NCBI GenBank assembly: GCA_903921785.1
Contig: CAIXRH010000233.1
Coordinates: 1 to 36,654, forward strand
Length of the DNA: 36,654 bases
Direction of reading: 5' to 3'
DNA from: an uncultured Pseudomonadota bacterium
Lineage (GTDB): Bacteria > Myxococcota_A > UBA796 > SXON01
Below are positions 8,143 to 17,873 of the stretch, piece after piece. Made by a program: the position numbers and the translations under genes. The notes beneath the pieces are model-generated. The model had not been told where the DNA came from. It worked only from the letters and a program-made list of their open reading frames with translations, and ran no database searches. Positions within the stretch are counted from its first letter, which is position 1, and every line of letters begins with the position of its first letter.

Positions 8143-8613
8143 TCACAACAAAAGCAGCCGCTCAACCCTCAGCAAAGCCCGCTTCATGTCCAGCCCGCCG
8201 GCGTAGCCGACGAGGCTGCCGTCCTTCCCCAGCACCCGGTGGCAGGGGATCACGATGGCGACCGGATTGCGGCCGTTGGCCTGGCCGACGGCGCGGGCGT
8301 TGCTGCCGATCCGCTCGGCGAGCGCGCCGTAGCTCACGCTGTGGCCCCAGGGAATCCGCTGGAGCTCCGCCCACACCTTGGCCTCGAACGGCGTGGCCTT
8401 GGGCGCGACGGGCACCGTGAACGTGATGGGCTCGCCGGCCCAGTAGCGGCCCAGCTCCGCCTCCAGGAGCTCGATCGTCGGGTGGCTACGGGCGCGCCCC
8501 GGGAGCTCCACCTTCGCCCGGCCAAGCGCGACGAGGTTCCCGGCGTCGTCCAGCTCGGCGACGAGCGGACCGACGGGGGAGGGGAGCGCCCAGCGGTGGA
8601 GATCGGCGGACAT
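8143..8613 (-). CDS. ogt: Methylated-DNA--protein-cysteine methyltransferase
   Basis: Suicide repair protein that moves an alkyl group from O6-alkylguanine (or O4-alkylthymine) in DNA to its own cysteine. It has 156 residues. The acceptor Cys124 lies in the hallmark IPCHRVLG; FEAKVWAELQRIPWGHSVSYGALA (77-100) forms the helix-turn-helix start, RAVGQANGRNP carries the arginine finger, and GYAGGLDMKRALL closes the domain. There is no Ada-type regulatory domain, so it is the constitutive Ogt/MGMT type. I chose the ATG at 8613, where similarity starts and GATACC lies 7 nt upstream; an upstream in-frame start at 8727 would overlap the thioesterase gene. It lies 31 nt downstream of that gene on the same strand. 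Confidence 0.95.
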   Translation of the reverse strand: MSADLHRWALPSPVGPLVAELDDAGNLVALGRAKVELPGRARSHPTIELLEAELGRYWAGEPITFTVPVAPKATPFEAKVWAELQRIPWGHSVSYGALAERIGSNARAVGQANGRNPVAIVIPCHRVLGKDGSLVGYAGGLDMKRALLRVERLLLL

Positions 8614-8620
8614 GCGGGAA

Positions 8621-8626
8621 GGTATC
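8621..8626 (-). promoter_or_regulatory. Candidate -10 for a leaderless ogt mRNA
   Basis: On the minus strand GATACC ends 7 nt before the ATG and no Shine-Dalgarno sequence is present. Transcription from it would begin at or next to the start codon. Confidence 0.35.
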
Positions 8627-8644
8627 GCGGCGGCGACGGGGAGA

Positions 8645-9053
8645 TCAGCCGGTCTCGTCCGCACCGGCCCGGATGCGCTCCCGCACCGTCGGCGGCAGCG
8701 GCACGAGGCGGTTCTGCCGGTCCACACAGACCAGCTGCACCTTGCCCTCGACCATCGGCTGCTTCGCGCCTGGCCGCCACACGCTCTGGTTGAACACGGC
8801 GCGGAACTCGCTCTCCATGTTCACCAGCGTGCGCACCTCCAGCACGTCGCCCAAGCCGGCGGGCTCGCGGAACGTGAGCTCACACTTGTAGACCACGAAG
8901 CCGGTGCCCTCGTCGCGCCAGAGGCGGACCAGCTCCGCCGGGCCCAGCAGGTGCTCGCGCGCCCGCTCGAAATAGCGCAGGTAGTTGGCGTGGTACACCG
9001 CCCCCGAGAGGTCGGTGTCCTCATAGTAGATCTGCAGCGCGGTGACGTGCACC

Positions 9054-9073
<20 letters not shown>
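8645..9073 (-). CDS. YbgC/FadM-like acyl-CoA thioesterase
   Basis: Hot-dog-fold thioesterase of 142 residues, 4-hydroxybenzoyl-CoA thioesterase/YbgC family. The active-site segment YYEDTDLSGAVYHANYL (16-32) carries the conserved Asp of the family, and RYFERARE follows as usual. YbgC homologues hydrolyse acyl-CoA and are often encoded with the Tol-Pal genes, but no tol genes are visible here. It overlaps the end of the NtrC-type regulator gene by 20 bp in another frame, so the two are probably transcribed together and translation may be coupled. The substrate chain length is unknown. Confidence 0.9.
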
Positions 9074-10451
<1,378 letters not shown>

Positions 10452-10459
10452 CGGGGCGG

Positions 10460-10465
10460 TCTATC
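10460..10465 (-). promoter_or_regulatory. Candidate -10 for a leaderless NtrC-type regulator mRNA
   Basis: Minus-strand GATAGA ends 8 nt before the ATG at 10451. No Shine-Dalgarno sequence fits in that space, so a transcript from it would be leaderless or nearly so. Confidence 0.38.
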
Positions 10466-10531
10466 GAGAAACCGGCGGGGATGCGGCGCCGGGCGGCGTC
10501 AGGAGCTTGTTGCATTCCGTGGCAATGGCTT

Positions 10532-10558
10532 TTGTCGGTCGCGCGTTGGGGGTATACA
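10532..10558 (+). promoter_or_regulatory. Candidate promoter of the TlpA-like gene
   Basis: TTGTCG at 10532-10537 and TATACA at 10553-10558, with a short 15-nt spacer. The -10 is flanked by GGGGG and CCCCCC, which could pair. Leader of about 12-15 nt with GGGAG at 10569-10573. Confidence 0.35.
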
Positions 10559-10577
10559 TCGCCCCCCCGGGAGTCCC

Positions 10578-11099
10578 ATGCGCTTCGTCCGCGTCGCCCT
10601 CGCCGCCTGTTTCCTCGCCCTCGCCGCCTTCTCCTTCGCCCCCCCGGCCCGCGCCGCGGATGGTGCCGCCGTCGGCAGCGCGGCCGAGTTCTCCCTGAAG
10701 GACCTCGATGGGCGGGAGGTGAAGCTCTCCTCCTTCAAGGGCAAGGTGGTCCTGGTGAACTTCTGGGCCACCTGGTGCGGGCCTTGCCAGGTGGAGATGC
10801 CCAAGCTCCAGGAGATCTACGCGGAGCTCGGCGCCAAGGGCGTGCAGATCGTCGGGATTTCCACGGATGAGGCGAAGCTCAACGCCGCGGTGAAGCCGCT
10901 GGTGATGAGCAAGCACCTGACCTACCCCATCCTCCGGGACCCCGACACGAAGGTGGTCTCGCAGTTCAACCCGGCGAAGACCCTTCCGTTCAACATGCTC
11001 GTCGGCAAGGACGGCAAGATCGCCTCGGTGCACTCGGGCTACAACCCGGGGGACGAGGTGAAGCTGAAGGAAGAGCTCCTCGCGCTGCTGGCGAAGTAG
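10578..11099 (+). CDS. Exported TlpA/ResA-like thiol-disulfide oxidoreductase
   Basis: Periplasmic thioredoxin-fold protein, 173 residues. A Sec signal peptide (MRFVRVALAACFLALAAF, cleavage near ARA-AD at 25-28) precedes an AhpC/TSA-redoxin domain with the active site WCGPC (Cys67, Cys70) and the cis-proline loop near TLPFNMLV. Such proteins reduce disulfides of apocytochromes or outer-envelope partners. The start has GGGAG 4 nt upstream. The next gene, a beta-barrel-like protein, begins 3 nt after its stop, so the two are surely co-transcribed; a redox role for that partner is inference. No cytochrome maturation genes are present. Confidence 0.92.
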   Translation: MRFVRVALAACFLALAAFSFAPPARAADGAAVGSAAEFSLKDLDGREVKLSSFKGKVVLVNFWATWCGPCQVEMPKLQEIYAELGAKGVQIVGISTDEAKLNAAVKPLVMSKHLTYPILRDPDTKVVSQFNPAKTLPFNMLVGKDGKIASVHSGYNPGDEVKLKEELLALLAK

Positions 11100-11102
11100 C
11101 CC

Positions 11103-12884
11103 GTGCGGGTCGGTCGGGGATCGTGGGCGTTTGGCGCCCTGTTCGTCGTAGTGCCCTCGGCGGCCTGGGCCGCGGATGGCGCGGAGGCGTCGGCGCCCGT
11201 CGAGGCGGCCCCGCCTGCCCCCGTTGAGGCGCCGGTCGACGCGCCCGAGGAGCCCGCGCCCGAGCCGATGGCCGGCACCCTCCAGGGCGGCTCCACCCAC
11301 GGCCTCGAAGACTTCCGCTTCCGCTTCTACCAGTCCGACCAGCGCCTCCCCGACTTCCCCGACGAGCCGGTCTACGACTACCAGGAGTTCGTGGAGCGCC
11401 TCCAGCTCACGGGCGGCAGCTCGCTGCTCACCCTCGGCCTGCAGGGCGACGCGGTGATGTTGGCGTCCAACGAGTACATCCTCGACGATGAGCGCTCGTT
11501 CGAGCGCGAGCTCTGGAGCGCCGGGCTGATGGGCCCGCACCCCAACGTCTGGTTCGGCCTGGAGAAGCTGTGGCTCACGGGCCAATCGGGCGGCCTGAGC
11601 TGGACCCTGGGCGACTCCTATGAGGCCTTCGGCCGCGGCCTCTCCCTGAACATGGTCCGCAACACCGACATCGACGTGGACACGTCGCTTCGGGGCCTCC
11701 ATGCCGCGTGGTCGGGGGGGCCCTGGGAGCTGCACCTCGTCGAGGCGGTGGCCAACCCCCAGCAGATGCGGATGGAGAACCCCAACGTCGGGATGAAGCC
11801 CGATCTCCCCCACGCGGTCCACGGCCTCCGCGCCGACTGGTACGGGCCCGTGCACGTGGGCGCACAGGGCGTCGCGTTCCAGTTCGCCCGCGCCTACGAT
11901 CCCACCGGCAACCCCTTCGTGGCCTGGCGCAGCGGGCTCGACGCCGCGGTGGCCGGCGCCACAGTGGAAGCCTCCAGCGTCGGCCCGTTCGACCTCGGCG
12001 CCGAGTTCGACTACTTCGCCTACGACGCCCCGGAGATCCCGGTCAAGTCCGGGTACGCCGGCTACGTGAGTGCTTCCGCGTATCCGGGCGTGGCGGTGGT
12101 GCTCCTCGAAGGGAAGCTCTACAAGGACACCGAGTGGGCGAACACGCTCACCAGCGGCGAGGGCTACGAGGTCGTGAGCGGCCCGTCCCTGGAGTATGAC
12201 CGGGCGATCACCGAGGACAGCTCCGCGGCGGTGAACAGCAACGACGTGGCCGGCGGGCGCGCGCGGGTCGACTTCGCGCTCGGTCAGGGCAGCGACACCA
12301 TCACCCCCTACGTCTCGGTCGCCAGCTTCCGCGACCAGGACCTCGGCGGCGTGCATTTCAACGCCGAGCCCGAGACCATCGTGCACGCGATGGGGGGAAT
12401 CCTCCTCATCCGCGGGGAGTTCCACGTGCTCTTCAACGGCGGCTACCGGATGGACCTGCGGGACGACGCGCCCGCTTCCAACCCGGGGGACAGCACCGCC
12501 CATGGCGATCTCTCCGTCACCATCCCGCTGGGCCATGAGCTGAGCGTCGAGCTCGCCCCGAACGTCCTGCATTACCACTGGGGCGTCAATCCGGTGCAGC
12601 AGACCGACTACACCGACTTCTCCAGCGCCGTCGCCTTCAAGATCGGCACGCCCTACGCCATCATCGTGTACACCGACTACTCCGACAACTCGCTCATCGC
12701 CTCCACCGGCAACGTGAGCGATGCGGTGTACATGGCGGGCGAGCTACAATGGCAGCCCACCAGCGCGACCACGCTGAAGCTGTTCTACGGCGCCTACCGG
12801 GCGGGCATCCGCTGCGCCGGTGGCCAGTGCCGCACCCTCCCGGGCTTCGAAGGCGCCCGCGCTTCGTTCACCGCCAACTTCTGA
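11103..12884 (+). CDS. Large outer-membrane beta-barrel-like protein, unknown function
   Basis: A 593-residue exported protein beginning with GTG. The signal peptide (MRVGRGSWAFGALFVVVPSAAWA, about 23 residues) is followed by an Ala/Pro/Glu linker (about 24-56). The rest is alternating, aromatic-rich beta sequence such as FRFRFYQSDQ, TPYAIIVYTDYSDN and LKLFYGAYRAG, and it ends in ARASFTANF, a terminal Phe as expected of barrels assembled by BAM. The length would suit a 16-20 strand porin or a DUF6029-like outer-membrane protein; I cannot confirm either. Two cysteines near the end (CAGGQC, about 578-583) could be a substrate of the thioredoxin encoded just upstream. The next gene starts 11 nt after its stop. 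Confidence 0.75.
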   Translation: MRVGRGSWAFGALFVVVPSAAWAADGAEASAPVEAAPPAPVEAPVDAPEEPAPEPMAGTLQGGSTHGLEDFRFRFYQSDQRLPDFPDEPVYDYQEFVERLQLTGGSSLLTLGLQGDAVMLASNEYILDDERSFERELWSAGLMGPHPNVWFGLEKLWLTGQSGGLSWTLGDSYEAFGRGLSLNMVRNTDIDVDTSLRGLHAAWSGGPWELHLVEAVANPQQMRMENPNVGMKPDLPHAVHGLRADWYGPVHVGAQGVAFQFARAYDPTGNPFVAWRSGLDAAVAGATVEASSVGPFDLGAEFDYFAYDAPEIPVKSGYAGYVSASAYPGVAVVLLEGKLYKDTEWANTLTSGEGYEVVSGPSLEYDRAITEDSSAAVNSNDVAGGRARVDFALGQGSDTITPYVSVASFRDQDLGGVHFNAEPETIVHAMGGILLIRGEFHVLFNGGYRMDLRDDAPASNPGDSTAHGDLSVTIPLGHELSVELAPNVLHYHWGVNPVQQTDYTDFSSAVAFKIGTPYAIIVYTDYSDNSLIASTGNVSDAVYMAGELQWQPTSATTLKLFYGAYRAGIRCAGGQCRTLPGFEGARASFTANF

Positions 12885-12895
12885 GGTCCCCCCTG

Positions 12896-13804
12896 ATGTT
12901 CCTGTCCGCGCTGCTCCTGTCGACCGTCGCGCTCGCCGATCAAGTGAAGGTCGAGGCGTGGACCGCCTCGTCCACCGCCGCCGCCGCGGCCACGCGGGAC
13001 TTCGAGGCCACGCACCTCAGCGACAACAAGCAGGCCGGGGTGTGGGTGGAGGGCGACTCCGGCGCGGGCATGGGCGCCTGGGTGCAGGCCGACTTCGGCG
13101 CCGCCAAGAAGATCACCAGCCTCGTGGTCTGGGGCGGCGATTGGTCGGACGCCGAGGCCTATTCCCACTTCAACCGGCCGAAGACCATTGTGGCCGAGTA
13201 CGCCGACGGCTCCACGGAGGAGTTCACCACCGAGGACAAGCAGGCCCCGCAGGTGCTCCGGTTGAAGTCTGCCAAGACCACGCAGACGGTGAAGCTGCGC
13301 GTGAAGGGCTTTCACCCCGGCAAGGGCGTGGACACGGCGATCACCGAGGTCCGCTTCTTCGACGACGAGTCCACCGGCGCTGCGGACGTGCTCTCCGCCA
13401 CCTCCTCCAGCCAGGCCGCCGAGGACGCCGACGGCGTCTACAGCGCGATGCAGGCCGCCGACGGCATGGGCGACTCGATGTGGTGCGAAGGCAACGCCAA
13501 GTCCGACGGCACCGGCGAGTGGATCCAGGTCACCTTCGCGCGCGCCACCACCATCAGCTCGATGAAGGTTCGCAACGGCGCCGCCACGGCGGACGTCAAC
13601 GGCAAGGTGAACCGCGCCACCTCGGCCACGCTCACCTTCAGCGACGGCGCCACGCAGACCGTCGAGCTCAAGGACACCCGCCTCCCGACGACCATCGCGA
13701 TCTCCCCGCACCAGACCAGCTCGGTGAAGCTGACGTTCTCTGGGGTGGTGAAGGGCACGGAGTTCAACGACATCTGCGTGACGGACGTCACCTTCAGCAA
13801 GTGA
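12896..13804 (+). CDS. Exported protein of two discoidin-like (NADase-type glycan-binding) domains
   Basis: A 302-residue protein with a short signal peptide (MFLSALLLSTVALA, no basic residue). Two related beta-sandwich domains follow, at about 17-156 and 165-302. Each has the pattern surface Trp (VWVEGDSGAGMGAWVQADF; MWCEGNAKSDGTGEWIQVTF), a segment like SLVVWGG or SSMKVRNGA, a strand ending FSDGATQTVELKD, and a closing EVRFFD or VTDVTFSK. This resembles the F5/8 type C (discoidin) fold and most closely the NADase-type glycan-binding domain found in exported proteins. No enzyme domain is attached, so a role in binding surface polysaccharide is inference. It follows the barrel gene by 11 nt, probably in the same operon. 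Confidence 0.72.
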   Translation: MFLSALLLSTVALADQVKVEAWTASSTAAAAATRDFEATHLSDNKQAGVWVEGDSGAGMGAWVQADFGAAKKITSLVVWGGDWSDAEAYSHFNRPKTIVAEYADGSTEEFTTEDKQAPQVLRLKSAKTTQTVKLRVKGFHPGKGVDTAITEVRFFDDESTGAADVLSATSSSQAAEDADGVYSAMQAADGMGDSMWCEGNAKSDGTGEWIQVTFARATTISSMKVRNGAATADVNGKVNRATSATLTFSDGATQTVELKDTRLPTTIAISPHQTSSVKLTFSGVVKGTEFNDICVTDVTFSK

Positions 13805-13910
13805 TCGGGCCGCCGCTGTAGTCGCGGCGAGCACGCCGGCGCGCGCTGCACCGTTTTTGTGCGCGCGCGGCGGCGGTCACTCCGCTACATTCGTCGATGG
13901 AGAGTTCCGC

Positions 13911-15029
13911 ATGCGCCTCGCCCTGGCGTCCACGCTCGTCCTCGCGCTCGTCGGTTGTGACCAGGACTACGGCACGGCCCGCACCGAAACCACCGATGAG
14001 TTCGATCAGGCCCCGTCCAACAAGGTCGACATCCTCTGGGTGATCGACGACAGCACCTCGATGAAGGAAGAGCAGGCCGCCGTGAAGGCCGCGGGCGCGG
14101 ACTTCATCGCCGAGCTCGACGACGCCGACATGGACTTCCACATCGGCCTCATCACCAGCGATGGCGACTCCACCAACAGCAAGGCGAGCGTGCTCCTCGG
14201 CACGCCGAACTACCTCACGTCCGCCTGCCGCGACGACGGCAACCCGGTGGACTGCACCTACGGCACCGACTTCACCAACCTCGTCGAGCAGGGCACCGGC
14301 GGCAGCGACAAGGAGAAGGGGCTCGAGGTCGCGCTCAACGCGGTGAGCCCGCCGCTGAGCCAGAACTACAACGCCGGCTTCGTTCGCGACGACGCGCTCT
14401 TGATGGTCATCATCCTCTCCGACGAGAACGACTGCTCCGACGGCGGCCGCCTCGGGGATACCACCGGCGAAGACTGCTACACCCGCTACGACGAGCTCAC
14501 CCCCGTGGGCGACCTCGTGGCCGGCCTGCAGGACGTGAAGGCGGGCACGGGCGGCGTGGTGCTCTCCGGCATCATCGGGCCGGAGGCGGTGGAGAACTGC
14601 CAGTTCGCGGTCCCGGGGAAGCGCTACTCGGAGGCGATCAAGATGATGGGCGGGGTGGAGGCGGACATCTGCCTCCAGGACTACTCGCCGATCATGCAGT
14701 CGCTCGGCCTGGTGGCCACCGGCATCCTCACCAACTTCCAGCTCACCCACGCCGCTTCGTACCTCGCCGATGATCCCGCGACCGAGGCCGACGAGGGCAA
14801 GAACAACCCGAAGGTGAAGGTGTGGGCGCCCGGCGAGGACTTCAGCGACCCGAACAAGGGCGGTGCCAGCGTCGCGGAGGACGCGACCAACGGCTGGACC
14901 TACCTGCCCGACTACGCGCAGATCCAGTTCAACGGCGACGCGGTGCCGGAGCGCGGGGCGCACATCGAGGTCACGTACTACCCGTCCGGACCGGTGCCGG
15001 AGCCCCCCTCGGACGCGTCCGCGAGCTGA
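13911..15029 (+). CDS. VWA-domain lipoprotein
   Basis: A 372-residue lipoprotein. The signal peptide ends in the lipobox LALVG-Cys16. A von Willebrand factor A domain follows: VDILWVIDDSTSM (39-51) has the metal-binding DxSxS (Asp46, Ser48, Ser50), then FHIGLITSDGD and LLMVIILSDENDC, typical of the fold. Such surface lipoproteins are common in Myxococcota and are thought to bind proteins or matrix; the ligand is unknown. Several cysteines suggest disulfides. ATG chosen because it begins the lipoprotein signal and GGAGAG lies 7 nt upstream; an in-frame start at 13857 adds a non-signal stretch. The Nudix gene begins 3 nt after the stop. Confidence 0.88.
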   Translation: MRLALASTLVLALVGCDQDYGTARTETTDEFDQAPSNKVDILWVIDDSTSMKEEQAAVKAAGADFIAELDDADMDFHIGLITSDGDSTNSKASVLLGTPNYLTSACRDDGNPVDCTYGTDFTNLVEQGTGGSDKEKGLEVALNAVSPPLSQNYNAGFVRDDALLMVIILSDENDCSDGGRLGDTTGEDCYTRYDELTPVGDLVAGLQDVKAGTGGVVLSGIIGPEAVENCQFAVPGKRYSEAIKMMGGVEADICLQDYSPIMQSLGLVATGILTNFQLTHAASYLADDPATEADEGKNNPKVKVWAPGEDFSDPNKGGASVAEDATNGWTYLPDYAQIQFNGDAVPERGAHIEVTYYPSGPVPEPPSDASAS

Positions 15030-15032
15030 ACG

Positions 15033-15443
15033 ATGGGGTGTCCGCCGGAGGTCTCGTCCGAGTGGCGGACGACGCGCGTCGTGTGCGCGTGCGTGCTGCG
15101 CGGCGGGCGGGTCTTCGCCGCCCGGCGTGGCCCCGGCATGTCCCACCCCGGCACCTGGGAATTCCCCGGGGGCAAGGTGGAGCCCGGCGAGCCGGACGAC
15201 GCCGCGCTGCGGCGTGAGCTCCTGGAGGAGCTCGGCTGGGTCGTCGCGGTCGGGGCCGCGGTGGGCGAAGGGGTGACGGGGCGGATCCACCTGGTGGGCT
15301 ACGCCTGTGTCGCCGAGGGGGATCCTCGGCTCACCGAGCACGACGCGTGCGGGTGGTTCACGTTGGCCGAGCTCGACGGCCTGGAGTGGGCGCCGGCGGA
15401 TCCCCCGGTGATCGCGGGGCTCCGGGCTCGGTTCGGCGGCTGA
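15033..15443 (+). CDS. MutT-like Nudix hydrolase
   Basis: Nudix-family pyrophosphohydrolase, 136 residues. The Nudix box is complete: GGKVEPGEPDDAALRREL continuing LEELGW at about 46-69 fits GX5EX7REUXEEXGU. RTTRVVCACVLRGGRVFAARR at the start and the C-terminal HDACGWFTLAELDGLEWAPAD match MutT-type 8-oxo-dGTP/(d)CTP hydrolases, which clean the nucleotide pool of oxidised dGTP. It starts 3 nt after the VWA lipoprotein stop. The join to a lipoprotein gene looks like packing and not shared function. Confidence 0.9.
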   Translation: MGCPPEVSSEWRTTRVVCACVLRGGRVFAARRGPGMSHPGTWEFPGGKVEPGEPDDAALRRELLEELGWVVAVGAAVGEGVTGRIHLVGYACVAEGDPRLTEHDACGWFTLAELDGLEWAPADPPVIAGLRARFGG

Positions 15444-15466
15444 GCCCGGCGGCGGGCGATGGAAGC

Positions 15467-15533
15467 GGAGCGCTGACGGTCGTTGCGCCTGATGAGGGTG
15501 GGATGGGCCACGCCGGTGTATGGCGCCCCCAAC
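15467..15533 (+). repeat. Dispersed repeat, copy A
   Basis: The first 26 bp (15467-15492) are identical to the minus strand at 30135-30110. Then come 28 bp of diverged sequence and a second match beginning TGGCGCCCCC at 15521. Both copies have the same 28-bp spacing. Read from GCG at 15470, the frame gives ALTVVAP-x-x-G-x-x-G-x-A-G-x-W-R-P. It lies in the 249-bp gap between the Nudix and SGNH genes. No terminal repeat or target duplication is visible. Confidence 0.75.
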
Positions 15534-15692
15534 GCCGTTGACCCTGGGCAGGAGGCCGGCCGGAGAGCTGAGCCTGGCCCGTCGTGGCTGGCCCCCGCCC
15601 CCCCGGCGAAGCTACGCTGCCCGAATGGTCCGCCGGTCCACGCCCCGTCTTGCCTGCTCCGCCGCAGCCGTGTGGGCGTGCGGGAGACTGCG

Positions 15693-17873
15693 ATGAGCGG
15701 GCGGGCGCTGCCGATCCTCGCCGCGACGGTGATGCCGGCGCTGCTCCTGGCCGGGGTCGCGATCGCCTTCACCCGAGCGGAGACCACCGACGAACCTCCG
15801 TCGCGCGCCGCCGAGATGGACGCCCAGCTCAAGCGCCACCCGCCCTCGGTGGTGGTCATCGGCAACAGCAAGGCCGGCTCGGACATCGACGGCGCCGCGC
15901 TCGCCGAGGCGCTCGACCAGCCCGAGCCGGCGGCCCAGCTCGTGGTCTACGGCTCGGGCGCGCCAGCCTGGTATGCGCTTCTGGAGCAGCGAATCTACGG
16001 CGGTGGGTTCTCGCCGCGCCTCGTCGTTGTCTACGGGCAGCTCGCGTCCATGCTCCACGGGGCGGAGATCGCGGACTCTGAGCGGCGGGCGATCGAGGCC
16101 ATCGTGACCGGGCCGAGCGAGGTGCTCGACCGCCGGGTCCTCCGCCGGGACGCCGCCGGGCGAGCCCGGGACCGCGCCACCGATCTGCGCGAGGGCTTGC
16201 TCAGCGGCGCGCGAGACGCCGGCTTCGGCCTCTTCTTCCCCTCGATGAGCGCCGCCGATGGCCGCGCCGCCCTCGATGAGCTGTTCACCACCGCCGGTCA
16301 GCGCACCACCGCCGAGACGCGCGTGGTGCCGGTGGCGGAGGCGCGCCCCGAGGCGATGCAGGCGTCCGCGGAGGACCCGGCCGCGGGCTTCCTCCCGGAG
16401 ATCGTCCGGCTCGCGTACGCCCACGGAGCGCGGGTGGTGTTTGTGCGGGCGCCGGTCGGGGGCACGGCGCGAACGAAGGACGAGGTGCCGCCGGAGGTGG
16501 AGGGCCGGCTGTACGCGCTGGTCAACGCGATGGGCGCGAGTTGGATCGACCTGCACGAATTGCAGCTCCCTCCTGGTGCGTTCCGCGATGACCTCCACAT
16601 GACCCGCGTGGGTGCCGCGCCGCTGACCGCCGCCCTCGCCGACCGGCTGCTCGCGGGGGACGTGCTCGACGGCGGGGTGCTCCCCGCCGCACCTCCGCTC
16701 CGGGCGACGGCGGTGACGCGGGAGGGGGAGCTGCCGACCCTGGCCCTCGGCGCGCCGGTGGCGGTCGATGGGGCCAATTGCCGGTGGGATGTGCCGATCT
16801 CCGGCCTCGACGCCCTCTCCGACGACCGGCTCTACGCCGCCGGCCTCGGCCACTCCAGCCCCCTGCGCCTGTTCGTCGACGGCGTGGCCCTCGCCCCACA
16901 CGCCCCCCGTTCGGCTCCGGATGCGCCGTGTTCGTCCAGCTTCGTCCACGGTCCCAGTGGAGTGCGGATCTCGCCGCCGTCGCCGGCGTTGGGCACCTTG
17001 AGGGCGGACCTGGACCCCGCGGGCAGCCTCGACGCCGGGCGGGGCGAGGCGGTGAGCTGGGTGTACCCGGGCTCGACGCTCCGCTGGTCGATGCCCGCGG
17101 TACCTGGAGGCAAGGCGACGATCGAGGCGGTCCTCCGGCCGGTGGTGGGCGACGGGGCGGAGCTGTCGGTCGCCGGGAAGGGCGTGCCGTTTCTTCGCGA
17201 GGGACGCGTGCTCCGAGCGCGTGCCGAGGTCGACGCGGCAGCTTCCCCCTGGAACATCGCCATCCGCGCCGGACCCGGCGCCTGGCTCGCGGTGCACCAA
17301 CTCCGGGTCGACACCCCGGACCCGCACTGGATCGTCGGCCATGACTGGGCGCGCACCTACCTGCTCGCGTCGACCCCGCGGTTCGAGGCTCGCGCGGACG
17401 GGTTGGGCCCGCTACCCGCGAGCGCGGACGAGGTGGCCGACCGCGCCGGAGTGGCTTGCCTCCCTCAGGCCGGCGCCGAGCCCAAGCGCAAATGCCATGG
17501 GGGCAACGCGTTCTTGCCGGGTTGGCTCCTCGCGGGCGACGTCGCCACCGTCCACTACTCGGGGGCGCGTATGGCGGCCCACCCCCTCGGCATCGACACC
17601 CTCACGCTGACCGCCGCAGCGTTCCCCACCGACGGCGAGGAGGCGGGGAGCCTGACCGTGGAGGTGGTCCGACGGCAGGGGGGAACCCCGAAGGTCGTCT
17701 GGTCCGGTGTGGTCAGCTTCCCGGGCGACGGGGCGCCGGAGCGGCGAGTCCTGCGCATCGACCCGCCCCTGAGCCCGCTCAACCCCCACGAGGTGACGCT
17801 CCGGGTGGGCGCTGCGCCGCTTTTGGTCACCGAGGCGGTGCTGTCGGAGGCCGAGGCGCCTCAGGCGCCGTAG
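15693..17873 (+). CDS. Membrane-anchored SGNH-family protein (putative esterase/O-acetyltransferase)
   Basis: A 726-residue protein with one N-terminal membrane helix (about 5-27) and a periplasmic part. Block I of the SGNH/GDSL fold is VVVIGNSKAGSDID, with candidate nucleophile Ser59; the Asp/His pair is in FRDDLHMTRVG (Asp299, His302). The arrangement recalls AlgX/AlgJ or DltD proteins that modify envelope polysaccharides. Residues 330-726 are beta-rich and unassigned, perhaps carbohydrate-binding modules. No MBOAT partner is nearby, so acetyl transfer is only a guess. I chose the ATG at 15693, directly before the anchor; the 70-residue in-frame extension from 15483 runs through repeat copy A and is probably not translated. 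It overlaps the convergent acyltransferase gene by 47 bp. Confidence 0.75.
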   Translation: MSGRALPILAATVMPALLLAGVAIAFTRAETTDEPPSRAAEMDAQLKRHPPSVVVIGNSKAGSDIDGAALAEALDQPEPAAQLVVYGSGAPAWYALLEQRIYGGGFSPRLVVVYGQLASMLHGAEIADSERRAIEAIVTGPSEVLDRRVLRRDAAGRARDRATDLREGLLSGARDAGFGLFFPSMSAADGRAALDELFTTAGQRTTAETRVVPVAEARPEAMQASAEDPAAGFLPEIVRLAYAHGARVVFVRAPVGGTARTKDEVPPEVEGRLYALVNAMGASWIDLHELQLPPGAFRDDLHMTRVGAAPLTAALADRLLAGDVLDGGVLPAAPPLRATAVTREGELPTLALGAPVAVDGANCRWDVPISGLDALSDDRLYAAGLGHSSPLRLFVDGVALAPHAPRSAPDAPCSSSFVHGPSGVRISPPSPALGTLRADLDPAGSLDAGRGEAVSWVYPGSTLRWSMPAVPGGKATIEAVLRPVVGDGAELSVAGKGVPFLREGRVLRARAEVDAAASPWNIAIRAGPGAWLAVHQLRVDTPDPHWIVGHDWARTYLLASTPRFEARADGLGPLPASADEVADRAGVACLPQAGAEPKRKCHGGNAFLPGWLLAGDVATVHYSGARMAAHPLGIDTLTLTAAAFPTDGEEAGSLTVEVVRRQGGTPKVVWSGVVSFPGDGAPERRVLRIDPPLSPLNPHEVTLRVGAAPLLVTEAVLSEAEAPQAP

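Noticed and set aside
10509-10540. Sigma-54 promoter before the TlpA-like gene
   Set aside because: TGGCAATGGCTTTTG has the GG but not the GC at the fixed -24/-12 spacing.
12794-13834. 346-codon open frame opposite the discoidin-like gene
   Set aside because: Low-complexity Gly/Val/His/Leu shadow; the plus-strand frame has a signal peptide and a recognisable fold.
15483-15692. 70-residue extension of the SGNH protein
   Set aside because: It runs through repeat copy A in a different frame from the conserved peptide and lacks a ribosome site; the membrane anchor starts at 15693.
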